Below, piece by piece: positions 23,590 to 33,559 of a stretch of DNA of 64,000 nucleotides. Under the pieces are notes generated by a model. That model saw only the letters and a program-made list of their open reading frames with translations, did no database searches and had not been told where the DNA came from. The DNA comes from Bimastos eiseni (Eukaryota > Annelida > Clitellata > Crassiclitellata > Lumbricidae): contig OY365813.1 in NCBI GenBank assembly GCA_959347315.1, forward strand, positions 21,969,272 through 22,033,271. The letters run 5' to 3'. Position 1 is the stretch's first letter. The number at the start of each line of letters is the position of its first letter. Position numbers and translations under genes: made by a program.

Positions 23590-23970
23590 CAACTTGCAAG
23601 TAATTAATCCACTTAAGATCAATCCACACCAGGTTAATCTACATTAGGCTGATCTACATGAGGATAATCTACATAAGGTCAATCTATATAAAGTTAATCT
23701 AAACAAGCTTAATCTACATAGGGTTAATCCATTTAAATTTAATCTACATAAGACTAATCTACATAAGGCTAATCTATAGTTCTATACAAGGTTAATCTAC
23801 ATAAGGTTAATCTAAATAAGTTTAATTTACATAAGGCTAATCTACATAAGGTTAATTTGCATAAGGCTAATCTACATAAGGTACCGTTTTACTGCTTGTG
23901 AGCTCACATAGGATCAATCCACATAAAGTAAATCGACATAAGATCAATTCCGTATAAGATCAGGCCATGG
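23590..23970. repeat. 15-16 bp minisatellite with the core TAATCTACATAAGGY
   Basis: About 20 units (TTAATCTACATAAGG or CTAATCTACATAAGG) in tandem with drift at both ends. Confidence 0.9.
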
Positions 23971-24007
23971 TGCGCATAAGGTAACTCTTCCCCTGCTAGT
24001 ACTCACG

Positions 24008-24090
24008 CAGTGCAAGTCCCAATCCAGGAGAAAGGAGGAGGGCGACGATAATGATCTCTGTTAGCACACATTGTCGTTAGACTGCAACCA
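24008..24090 (+). repeat. Family A copy
   Basis: From CAGTGCAAGTCCCAATCC to TTGTCGTTAGACTGCAACC. Confidence 0.7.
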
Positions 24091-24409
24091 TCACCACCAC
24101 ATAAGGTCAATTATATAATATAGGCAATTCTACATACATTGTAAGATTAATACCCAAGACAGGCTGTTGCTTTCCCCCTTCAGTCGTCTTTTCTGTCCAT
24201 ACAAATAATAACAAAGATTGAGATGTCATAGAAACCATACGAAGGTGAGCGGTCTTTACTTCAAGGCGCAATATTAGGTCCGGAAAGTTGAGAGAAACGT
24301 TGTTGAACCATGATTGGAACAATCGAAAAGTCCGGCGACTAAATGACCGATCGCTCAAATTAGGTTCCTCGTCGCTCGCCTCAAGGGACGTCAAAGTCCC
24401 CTTTCCAGT

Positions 24410-24800
24410 CCTATTCATCCTCCTTCTCCTCCTTTACTCTTCCGCCTCCTCCTCTTCTTCTTTCCTGCTTCTCGTCATGCTTCTCCTTTCCTCCTCTCCA
24501 TCCTCCTCACATTTTCCTACTCCTTCTTTTCTCCTTCTCCGTCTTTCTCTCTTGCTTTCCTCCTCCTACACCGCCTCGTCTCCTATTCGTCCTTCTCCTC
24601 CACTGCACCCACTCCTCTTCCTCCGCCTCCGCCTCCAACATCTTCTTCCATCCTCCCCATACTTTTCCTCCTCCTACTCTCCTACTCCTCCCACTCCTCC
24701 TTCCTCCCTCCTCCTCCTCCTCTCCTCCTATTCGCCTTCCTCCTCTTCCTCCTCCTACTCCTCCCACTCCTCCTCCTTCTACTACTCCTCACTTCCTCCA
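24410..24800. repeat. Pyrimidine-rich tract (CTC/CTT)
   Basis: The plus strand is almost all C and T (CTCCTCCT, TTCCTC). Open Ser/Pro/Leu (plus) and Gly/Glu/Arg (minus) frames are artefacts. Confidence 0.9.
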
Positions 24801-25244
24801 GCCATGCCCTCAATTGGCGCCATATTAACCTCCCCAATCCAATCCAATCCCCTTCCCTTACACCCATTTTACTGTGGCTGACCTATTCGCCTCTCTCAAT
24901 CATGTCCAACATCGCGTGGATTTTTGCTGGCAGCGTTTTTGTCAGCAGACAAATAGATGAAACGTCTAGACATACTGAGTAACAAGTGGAGACGCATACA
25001 GGCACACATACCAGTACATGGCGATACAAACACGCAAACATGCCCAGATACACGCATGCATGCTAACACGTGATATGTACGCATGCCAACGCGCACTTAA
25101 TAGAGCGCCATTAAGACTCATAATAGCCACGCACTTAGGGTTTATGAATAAACGAGTGCGTAAAGGCAATAACTTAATAACATCGCCATTGACTGACTCG
25201 TGGAAGTGTAGGGTGGGGTGGACATGGATAAGAGAAAGCATTGA

Positions 25245-25533
25245 ACGCGGATGATGATGATGGTGGTGGTGATGATGATGATAATGATGGTGATGATGAC
25301 AATGCTGATGATGGTGGTGGGGTGTAGCGGCTGGGGTGGTGGTGGTGGTGATGGTGGTGGTCATAATGATGGTGATGATGATAATGATTATGATAACTAT
25401 GACGATAATAGTGATAATGATAATGACGATGATAATGATGATGATAGTGAGAGTGACAGTAATAATAATACTAAAAAATAATAATAATAAAAATAATAGT
25501 AATAGCAACAAAAACAATAACAACAACAACAAC

Positions 25534-25574
<41 letters not shown>

Positions 25575-25725
25575 TAATGATAATGCTAATAATAATAATA
25601 ATAATTAATATAATAATAATAATTAATATAATAATAATAATAAAAATAATAATAATAACAACAAAAACAATAACAACAACAATAATAATAAAAATAATAA
25701 TAAAAATAATAATAAAAATAATAAA

Positions 25726-25798
<73 letters not shown>

Positions 25799-25815
25799 GT
25801 GATAATAGTAGAGAC
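25245..25815. repeat. (GAT)n/(GGT)n then (AAT)n microsatellite block
   Basis: GATGATGGTG repeats at 25245-25455 pass into AAT/AAC repeats to 25800. Asn-, Ile- and Leu-only frames are artefacts. Confidence 0.97.
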
Positions 25816-25911
25816 AGATAGACAGACAGAGAAAGAGACAGAGATAGAAACATAATTATACAGAAAGAGAGAGAGACATAGAGATGCAACAAAGAGATAA
25901 TGACAGAGAGA

Positions 25912-26334
25912 CTAACCCGCCGTGTGACTTCCATTATCCACTTCCGGTTCTCCATTTCCTGTCCTCGCAGCGACCACCGCCTTCCGATTGAGGCGCCCCC
26001 TATCGACGGGAACCCTCATCATGCGCCGGACATCCTCCGGCACCTCCGTGGCAGGAACAGGGTCAACCAGAACGACCTTGCAGGACCCCTCGTCCTCTAG
26101 ACGTCGACAAAGATCCAGCTGTGCGCTGTTCAGGGCGAACCACTGCCCGTCCTTCTGTACGGCTTGGATCTTGAGTAGCTCGCCAGCCTTCAAGGCGTTC
26201 TTCGATACCTCGATGATACTCTTGTCCAGTTCCGGTGAGATGATGTCCACAGCGTCAGAGTTGATGTGGTGAATCATAGATGGAGACATGGTAAGCATGG
26301 GACCAGGGCGTCGCTGACCACGTGACCTGTACAT
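25912..26334 (-). CDS. Intronless gene for a small conserved-looking protein of unknown function
   Basis: The minus-strand frame is open from 26457, but the best start is the ATG at 26334: A at -3, and the region upstream is promoter-like. This gives 140 residues. In-frame Met codons at 26298 and 26289 are alternatives if the transcript starts close to the TATA-like sequence. The product has a basic N-terminus (MYRSRGQRRPGP), then a mixed hydrophobic/charged domain (about residues 20-110) with ISPELDKSIIEVSKNALKAG and DGQWFALNSAQLDLCRRLE, and a basic, Gly/Asn-rich tail. There is no signal peptide or membrane segment. The strand has normal codon variety, unlike the simple-repeat frames around it. 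I do not recognise the family. The pattern of a polar-strand domain with 'WFALNxxxLxxxRxLE' loosely recalls ParB/sulfiredoxin-fold proteins, but the signature residues of those are not seen. Confidence 0.6.
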   Translation of the reverse strand: MYRSRGQRRPGPMLTMSPSMIHHINSDAVDIISPELDKSIIEVSKNALKAGELLKIQAVQKDGQWFALNSAQLDLCRRLEDEGSCKVVLVDPVPATEVPEDVRRMMRVPVDRGRLNRKAVVAARTGNGEPEVDNGSHTAG

Positions 26335-26720
26335 TTTGGCCACTGACAAGGCGCGGTTTTGACTTCGAATATATGCAAATCTGAGGAATTTAAATTTCAA
26401 CCAATACCAGTTGACTTGTCGTCCAATCAGAATTCCTTGAGCAGCTGTTTCAGCCAATCAGAGTATGGCTATGCTGAAAAATTAACTAGTGGCGAATCTG
26501 AATTATAATTAATTTAATAAAGTAGCCGTTTCAACCAATCAGAGAGTATCGCTATGCTGGATAATCTACTATTGGCGAATCATAGCATAATTATTTTCAG
26601 AAAATAACTGTTACCGCCAATCAGAGAGAATCTCTAAGCTGAAAAACTTTGATATTGGCTAATCAGAATATAATTAAACTTTCATTCGAAGCTGTCTCAA
26701 CCAATCACAACATCAACAGA
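26335..26720 (-). promoter_or_regulatory. CCAAT-box array with octamer and TATA-like motif
   Basis: Directly upstream of the 140-residue gene. CCAAT occurs at 26401, 26423, 26454, 26535, 26617 and 26701, and the reverse ATTGG at 26571 and 26654. The four outer boxes fall in a tandem repeat with steps of 81, 82 and 84 bp, each unit reading about CAACCAATCAGAGAG...GCTATGCTG...TTGGCGAATCA. An ATGCAAAT octamer is at 26373-26380, next to a TATA-like AATATATGC. CCAAT plus octamer plus TATA resembles histone-type promoters; the regulatory reading is inference. Confidence 0.55.
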
Positions 26721-27179
26721 CTCAAAGACTAAACTTCTTGACTGATCTGAATTTAATTTTATTCAGAAAATAGGTCAGGTCTCTCTTCAACCCGAATTAT
26801 CACTCATCTGAAAATTCAACTCTCTTACCCTGTCAGAATATCAATAAAATATTCAAAAATAAACTCCCTTTCAGATCACAATCTAACTAAACTCAAAACG
26901 CAACGCTTTAATAAATCCGAATTCACTCAGTTCAAGACAAATCGCTCAATTGGTTTACAGTAATCTCGTGGAACTGCCAGACGGTTATTTCAAATCAAAT
27001 TTCGGATGAATCGTCAAGCAATCACATCAATCAACATCTCGGCCAATCGGTCGCCACATCCTGCCTGTCCGAACGTTCGGTCTACAATCAAGAGCTGTCC
27101 TCAACTTCCGGCGCCGCTTCTCGGCTACTTCCGCTGCGTATTAGGAGCTTTTTTTATCACCAGATGTCGTTCAGTTAAT

Positions 27180-27910
27180 GACGAATACGTTTCCTGACTA
27201 GCAATGACCAGGTCTTGTACGTCAGTGGCCAAGACTTAGCTGTCACTCACCCGGTTTCGGCTGACAAAAGAGCAGGTCTTAGACGTAACTGAAAGGGCTG
27301 CACCGAATATTCGCCTCGTATTCGCTAAGAAGCCGAATAGTGGGTCTAATGGCTACTTGGTATTATAATCGGCCGAATAGCATAGCAGTCGGATCGAATA
27401 CGAATAGTGGTAACGTGAAATCTGCTTCTGCACATGCGGTTGCTATATTGAGTGGATTGAAGTAGCTCTTTCATTAACATAATAGCTGTGGTTACGGTCA
27501 GGCGGTGCCTACTGCCTAGACCATGGTATCGCAGCGTCAGCCGTCTCATTTCTAAGTTTAATCAAAATGGTTCTATTCCTAGTTTACACAGATTGACAGA
27601 AGGATGCAGAAATTTCACGTATCTAACAGTTTACTTTAAGTGTGTGTAAGCTCTTGTTGAATTTACTGCTGAATTCACTAAGCTGAAACTTTTCCTTACA
27701 ATGGAAATTTTGAAATTTGTCGGTGTTAGACATATTTTGTATGCCATTCGTATTCGGCTGAATAGAAAAAAATCACCTATTCGGTACAGCCCTAGCTAAC
27801 TGACCAGTTATCAGATATCACAGACCCGGTCTCAGATATCCTTGACCCGATCTCAGATATCACTGACCCGGTCTTGTATATCACTGACCGGGCGGGTCCT
27901 GGCTGACAAA
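27180..27910. repeat. Tandem repeat of GACCCGGTCTCAGATATC type, split by a transposon
   Basis: Units of about 22-26 bp (ACTGACC-GGTC) occur at 27205-27293 and again at 27794-27910. The hAT-like element at 27294-27793 sits between the two halves. Confidence 0.7.
27294..27793. mobile_element. hAT-like non-autonomous DNA transposon, copy 2 (complete)
   Basis: 500 bp with matching inverted ends: AGGGCTGCACCGAATA on the left and TATTCGGTACAGCCCT on the right. The flanks show GTAACTGA on the left and CTAACTGA on the right, a plausible 8 bp target duplication with one change if two to three bases of the ends are counted in. The size, ends and 8 bp duplication suit hAT elements. It has no coding capacity. 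A second, damaged copy is at 5152-5572. Confidence 0.75.
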
Positions 27911-28369
27911 GGACCAGGTCCTCTCCCATTCCATATTCAATACGTCGTCCAAAGAGTCACTGGCGTCGTCAAATACAAAACCCTATCGAGCTGTCTATAC
28001 AGCCGAACGACAACTAACCTGACCCTTATATAAGGCCATCGTCGGATGCGGGCATCGCTCCACTGCCTCTTATACAGCAGCTGGTGATGACTGTACCAGC
28101 GCATGCAATGCAGTACCATTGGACGATGCATAGCGATTCGGACGCTGGAGTACGGCTGTCCCAAAAGCAGGTGTGGAGCCAATTTTGGCCGGATGAAAAG
28201 GTTCCAGGTGACGAGCAGTGGGATCTCGAGAGGCGCTTGACAGAGTTGATTCGTGTTGCTGAAATAGAACGGTGTTGTTGATGCGAGTGGCTGGAGTTGA
28301 GCTTGAATGATGCGGTTTTGAAGGCGTTAGGTCTGATGATGGTCAGGCCGCATGGTCAAAATCACTTGA

Positions 28370-28560
28370 TGATGATGGTGATAAGATGATGATGATGACA
28401 ATGATGATAATGATGATGGTGATGGTGATGGTGGCGGTGACGGTGACGATGACGATGACGATAATGATGACGATATTAAAAATAATATCGATGAAATAAT
28501 AGTAATAGTAACAATAAAAATGGCAATGTTTCGATGAGTACGATGGTGACAATGATGATG
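28370..28560. repeat. (GAT)n/(GGT)n imperfect trinucleotide repeat
   Basis: GATGATGATGAC and GGTGATGGTG stretches with an AAT-rich interruption. Confidence 0.9.
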
Positions 28561-28958
28561 ACGGGAGGTCTAACCCTCCTTGCAGAACTGGACCCGGCTT
28601 GACACCACACCCACATGAGGCAGACAGGCGGGCGGGCAGGCACCATCCACCAGCCCCGGTCCCACGCAGTTGCCACGGCCCAATCGAAGAGGACCCGATG
28701 CATCGGACCATCAGGACCCAATCCCGTCTCATACCATCACCCTCTCCTCCCCTCCATCCGATCCTCTGATGCAGCAGCAGCAGCAGCTGTATTGGCCAAT
28801 GGATCTGTTGACACGAATAACGCTGCTTCCTTCGAGAGGAAGAGATGCATAAACGATGCAATGATGTAACCGACGACGGACTTGTTTTGTTCGGTCCAGG
28901 ATTCTGTTCGACCACGGTGACACTTCTGAACTCCCTGTGCGTTTGTGTGTGTCTGTCT

Positions 28959-28960
<2 letters not shown>

Positions 28961-29052
<92 letters not shown>
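28961..29052. repeat. (CA)n(TA)n compound microsatellite
   Basis: About 30 CA units followed by about 14 TA units. Confidence 0.97.
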
Positions 29053-29056
<4 letters not shown>

Positions 29057-29164
29057 AACAGAAAAATAAATGAAAGTTAGACATCCAATAAAAGTAAATG
29101 TAAATATACATATGCAATATATAATATATATATATACCATATATACATATTTATTTATTTATTT

Positions 29165-29395
29165 TATTTTATTCTGAAATTTGAAATCGCCCTTCTTCCA
29201 ACATTTTTTGCTTAGAAGTGCATACACACGCCTCGATGGCGCAATTGCAGTTGTACTGCAGAGCAATTGTGCGCGAAGGACTTGCTCAAGGTCCCTACAC
29301 AGTGACTGACGCCTCGGACGAGGGTCGAACCCTCTCACTCAGAGCACACTGAACGTTACTGACCAATCGCTCTAACCTATCGGCCACCGTGCCAC
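29165..29395 (-). mobile_element. tRNA-derived SINE, copy 1
   Basis: On the minus strand an A-box-like GATAGGTTAGAGCGATTGG and a B box GGTTCGACCC lie about 45 bp apart, as in a tRNA-like head. The body then reads ACTGTGTAGGGACCTTGAGC. The same order and body sequence occur at 45200-45380 on the plus strand, so it is a dispersed SINE and not a functional tRNA gene. Confidence 0.7.
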
Positions 29396-29429
29396 AATAT
29401 ATACATATGAATATATATATTATATTATA

Positions 29430-29650
29430 TACGCATCATGCATATTATAACATATATATATATATATATATTGATGGTTTTGCTCGTGGCTTTGAGTAGT
29501 AATAGCCTGTGATGGTATTTCGTTCGTTCGAATCCTCTTATCATCTGGGTTCCACATCCAAACTACAGAATAATGAACGCAGCTTTGCACGCACAGATGA
29601 TGATGACGATGACGATGATGATGGTACTGCTGCTGCTGCTGCTGCTTTCC
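29430..29650. repeat. (AT)n, GAT and GCT short simple repeats
   Basis: AT runs at 29411-29470, GATGATGAC at 29597-29622 and (GCT)n at 29627-29645. Confidence 0.85.
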
Positions 29651-29815
29651 GCAGGTCACGTATCTCTATTCATCCACACGGCCATTCATCCGCTCGATCC
29701 ACCCATTCGCAAATCGATCTATCCGCATATTCGACAAAATATTTATCCATCTATTCGTACATTCATCTATTGCCTATCTTCTTCTAAACGACACATTCCA
29801 TGCCATTTAGACTCT

Positions 29816-30040
29816 GAACATCCATGCCATCTGTCAGCTGTCGACGAGAATCCGTTGTATGGTTCTACGCTTGTGCGAGGACCCACCAGTGATGACTCTT
29901 TTCGGTGTTTACTGTGTATGTAGTTTTGATAACAGACACACTTTACTCGGTCACAATGACATTTTACATCATTGAGGCCAGGGCTGAAAGCACCTCTGAG
30001 TAGTTTTCTAGAAGGGGCGCTATATAAGTTCTCGATTACA
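29816..30040 (+). repeat. LINE/SINE 3' end with GCGCTATA tail, copy 2
   Basis: Partner of 11229-11447: GAACATCCATGCCATCTGTC to GGGGCGCTATATAAGTTCTC. Confidence 0.7.
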
Positions 30041-30107
30041 AAACGAATGTGTTTATCAATCCTTTGTTTTGTTCGCTCATCCGCTTACCAAGCCATGCAC
30101 GCATCCA

Positions 30108-30290
30108 TCGTTCCATCAATCCATCCATCCATCCATCCATCTATCAATCCATCTATCTATCAATCCATCCATTCATCTACTACAGCGCCAATTACAAGAT
30201 GACTACAGCGCCAATTACAGAGAGTCAAGAGGACTACAGCAACAATTACAGAGAATCGGGATGACTACGGCGCCAATTACGGAGATACAT
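30108..30290. repeat. (ATCC)n and a 22-24 bp minisatellite
   Basis: ATCC/ATCT tetramers (30108-30176) are followed by four units of GACTACAGCGCCAATTACAG type (30178-30285). Confidence 0.85.
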
Positions 30291-30665
30291 TATGAGCATT
30301 AGTTAGTGGTGTACATTTGAAGGCGGCTTGTCATCCTCAAATGAACTAGAACCACAACAAACAACAAATCGGATCGTTTTCGTCAGTTCATTTTATCGAT
30401 AAAGAACAAAACATTCCGACGTGAATTTGTGGCTTCGGACCCGTTTCGACGGAAGCCAAACAACGAAGCCTTCGTGCTTCATCGGCTCAATTTCTCCAAG
30501 TTCTCTGCCATTGCTGTCCATTCATGCGGAACCATTTCCTCGCGAAATTCGTCGGAGCGTGAACAAGTGTTTCGGTCGGTTGCATGATAAACAGTCGTCG
30601 TGGATCGCTTAGCGCAGCTTCTGCAGCACGCAAGGAGTTCGGGTATCTCGTAAAAACGGTTGTCC

Positions 30666-30865
30666 ACAATAATAATAATGATAATAATGATAACAATGGT
30701 AGTAAAAACAATAGTAATAACAAACAACAACAACAACAGCAACAACAACAGCAACAACAAAAATAGCAACAAAAACAAAGATAACAATGACAACAACAAC
30801 AATAATAATAATAATAACAACAACAACAACAACAAAACAACAATAACAATAATTATTATTAAAAA
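30666..30865. repeat. AAT/AAC trinucleotide repeats
   Basis: (AAT)n and (AAC)n stretches. Asn/Gln or Leu/Cys frames are artefacts. Confidence 0.95.
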
Positions 30866-31581
30866 AAGATCCATAAACAATAAAGAAAATGATTATCCGT
30901 AGAGCGCAAAATCTTAATTTTATAATGTTATTAGAGGAAGTATTGTCATGACAATGATGCTAATTAGAACAACAATCATAATAAAAAAACTATAAAAACT
31001 CAATAGCAGCAATACTTTAGCCATCCCATAGTTTTTTTATTCTCCGGACATTTTCTAATTCCGGAACAAGCAAATAAATGACCTCCATTGGCGTCGGTGA
31101 TTTGTCGAGTCCAGTGTTCCCTCTGTGTTAGTTAGTCCGTGCTTTGCAAGTCCCAGCTTTTCTTCAACGTCCAACGCAGTCTCGATCTTCGCTTGTTATC
31201 CTTCGAATTGCGTGGGATTCTCTCCACGTGAACAAACCATCGGGTCTTTGATAGACCACTCTGTCTCTCGGAGCAGGTGGCAGTGACCTGATAGGGTTTG
31301 TTTGACGACGATTTGTTTTCGGTGTTGCTAGATAGTGTAGCGGTCAGCGTGATCGATTTTCAATTGAAAGGTCGGTTTATTTCATGCGTGGAGATTCTGC
31401 CGCAGATACTTCTGCCTCTCAGCGAACGGAAAAATAACTTCTGCGGCCGAAAATTCTTTTTATATGTCTAATAACGACACTAACCCTAACTCTTACTCTA
31501 AACGACTCTCACGACGATTAACCTGACACTAACCGACCCTCACGACGCATTTAAACAAATTTATATGTTCTTCTTAACAGT

Positions 31582-31609
31582 GCGCATGCGCCAAACGTTG
31601 CGCATGCGC
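31582..31609. promoter_or_regulatory. Paired perfect NRF1 sites
   Basis: GCGCATGCGC at 31582-31591 and again at 31600-31609, 18 bp apart centre to centre, joined by CAAACGTT. Two full palindromic NRF1 consensus sites this close are a strong promoter hint. No exon was recognised within 1 kb on either side; the nearest gene call starts at 33358 and runs left on the minus strand. Confidence 0.4.
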
Positions 31610-31887
31610 AGAGGTCTTCTTCGACCGTAGAAGTAACATTATAATTTTCATTTATCCTTATTTTATACCCGCCAGTCGTCAGGGCAGAAAATTTGGTTCA
31701 AGATATAACTGTTCCACGAGCAACAATAGTCAAAGCAGTTGTGACGAGTGCAATGATCGTACGCTGTGGTTGGGAAGATTCGAGGACCAATGAGAGGACC
31801 GTCACACACTCATATATGCCGAGGTTGAGGAAGTGAAGTCGCTAACACTACAGACCTATTACTGCCTATCAATGCTAGAGTTTGATG

Positions 31888-32012
31888 GACACTTCTTCCT
31901 CTTCCTCTACTACTTCTCCTGCAGCTGCTACTACTTCTACTGCTACTGCTACAGCTACTTTCACTTCTACTGCTACAGCAATTGCTACTGCTACCTTCAG
32001 GGCTTGACGTGG
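31888..32012. repeat. Imperfect CTACTGCTA / CTTCTA array
   Basis: Triplets of CTA, CTG, CTT and ACT in a 120 bp tract. Tyr/Cys/Ser frames are artefacts. Confidence 0.7.
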
Positions 32013-32659
32013 GACGGACCTACTAATGCCACTACTACTATCAGTGACAGTGTTAGTGTTTGTAGCTTGTATACATTCCACTGTCTTTTCGATCGTATCA
32101 AATCTATGACTCGCTGCTAATATCATAGTATAAAAAATTACAATGAGCCAAAAACTAATTATCATTCTTATTTACAATTGTTGCCATCGGCTTATAATAA
32201 TAGGCCTAATGATAATTATATGTTTTCGTTTTATTGCAAATTGACAAACCGCATTATGACGACAAGTTACAGGAGTCGAAATTAACCGTCGGCAAGTACG
32301 CAGGTCGCCCATTACGCTACACATAGGCCCTATAATTTAATCAATGCCGCCGCCTATCGATATAGAAGAACTAGTCAACCTAACGGAGGATACGGGTCTC
32401 GAACTCGATTCCTCAGCTTTGTCCCCAGTGCGTTATTCATTACTCCAAGATACGACTCAGCATTCTTTATGAGAAAATATAAAAATTCATTCATAATTTA
32501 AAAAATACTCAATGCCCTAAAATGCGATTATATTGTTTCCGTGTAATAATTATATACAGATGGTTTCATTTGCAGGAGAATTAGCATTGTTGGCAGGAAG
32601 ACAAAATTGCACACACGTGAACAAGCTTTGCCACGTTTTTAGGATGAAAAATTCAAAAA

Positions 32660-33358
32660 TCAATCCAACTGACTTAGCTCTGATGTCCCAGCGCTAGCAT
32701 GACTAGTCCTACTCAAAGTTACTGTTGCTGACTCATCGTCGTCTTCCCTATTCTCGCATGGTCTACGCATGAACACAGCCACTTCGTAGGGCGGGGGCAG
32801 AGCGCTCGTATCCGTAGATGGAACCGAGTCGCTACCGGACGTTCCTCGATCGTTTGAGATTCCGTGACCAGGATTGTCATGTCCGTTACTACCCGCCGTC
32901 CTTGTGCTAATCGCTTCGTCGTCTAGATCCTCCTCATCTTCTTTGCAACAGCAACAATCGTTTCCAAAATAGAATCGGAAAAATTTCGTTTCAACGAGCC
33001 AGTTTATGCCCGGATTGCGTCGGCAGCCGCGAGCGCACGAGCCGCACGTACCAGACGAGAAGTAGAACGCCTTGCACAGTTGGGTCCAAGCGAAACCGCA
33101 GCCGACAAATATGGCCACCCAGCATAGCACGCCAAGTACCATGTAGATCCAGCTCGTGGAGTCATCCTCGCTGGGTGCTGGAGATGTCGTGGTGTTCGCC
33201 GCGGTGGTGGTGGAAAATTTGGTGGTAGAGAACGAGAAGAAGGTGGTTTCAGAAAAGAAGTCGCTTGAGTTGTTTTCCATCAATACCCTCGAATGATTTG
33301 ATTGGTTCATGACAAGTCCAATGTGTTTGATTACCACCTGTATTCCTATTGATGGCAT
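32660..33358 (-). CDS. Single-pass membrane protein with Cys-rich juxtamembrane stretch and PPxY motif
   Basis: 232 residues if the ATG at 33358 is used; Met17 and Met27 are possible shorter starts. The N-terminal part (27-70) is Ser/Thr/Phe-rich with N-glycosylation sequons (NQSN, NNSS) and no Cys. A hydrophobic helix follows (about 70-91, IYMVLGVLCWVAIFVGCGFAW). Just inside are eleven Cys in about 50 residues, including a CCCC run (about 134-137) suited to palmitoylation, then an acidic EDEEDLDDE patch. The C-terminal tail has LPPPYEVAV, a PPxY ligand for WW domains such as those of NEDD4 ligases, and a Ser/Thr-rich end. A helix plus a PPxY tail recalls WBP1/VOPP1/Shisa-like adaptors, but the extracellular Cys pattern of those is missing. 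A good acceptor (CTTTGCATGCAG, exon edge near 33407) suggests a 5' noncoding exon upstream. The specific family is not recognised. Confidence 0.6.
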   Translation of the reverse strand: MPSIGIQVVIKHIGLVMNQSNHSRVLMENNSSDFFSETTFFSFSTTKFSTTTAANTTTSPAPSEDDSTSWIYMVLGVLCWVAIFVGCGFAWTQLCKAFYFSSGTCGSCARGCRRNPGINWLVETKFFRFYFGNDCCCCKEDEEDLDDEAISTRTAGSNGHDNPGHGISNDRGTSGSDSVPSTDTSALPPPYEVAVFMRRPCENREDDDESATVTLSRTSHASAGTSELSQLD

Positions 33359-33559
33359 CGTTGCGTCACTCTGAGTCGTAGTTTAAATGCGAAGTGAGTT
33401 CTTCATCCTGCATGCAAAGAAAAACATGAATGTTATCAGCAGTGCTTGCTCTAATTTGTTTGAGGTCTAATGGAGATAGGGTGCGCAAGAGATATTGTTT
33501 GTGCACAGGGACGGCGATCCCGGGCAGATGGAGGGGGACAGTTCCCTCTACCATTTACA

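Noticed and set aside
24288..24881. 197-codon Ser/Pro/Leu-rich frame
   Set aside because: Most of it is the pyrimidine tract 24410-24800.
25912..26457. 181-residue version of the small gene starting at 26457
   Set aside because: The added 41 residues overlap the CCAAT/octamer/TATA-like region; the ATG at 26334 has better context.
29300..29395. Functional tRNA gene on the minus strand
   Set aside because: A and B boxes are present but there is no paired acceptor stem or anticodon arm, and the same body recurs at 45200-45380, so it is a SINE.
31480..31545. Telomere-like CTAACCCTAA sequence
   Set aside because: Only one or two imperfect units; the surrounding CTAAC-CTCACGACG pattern is a different short repeat.
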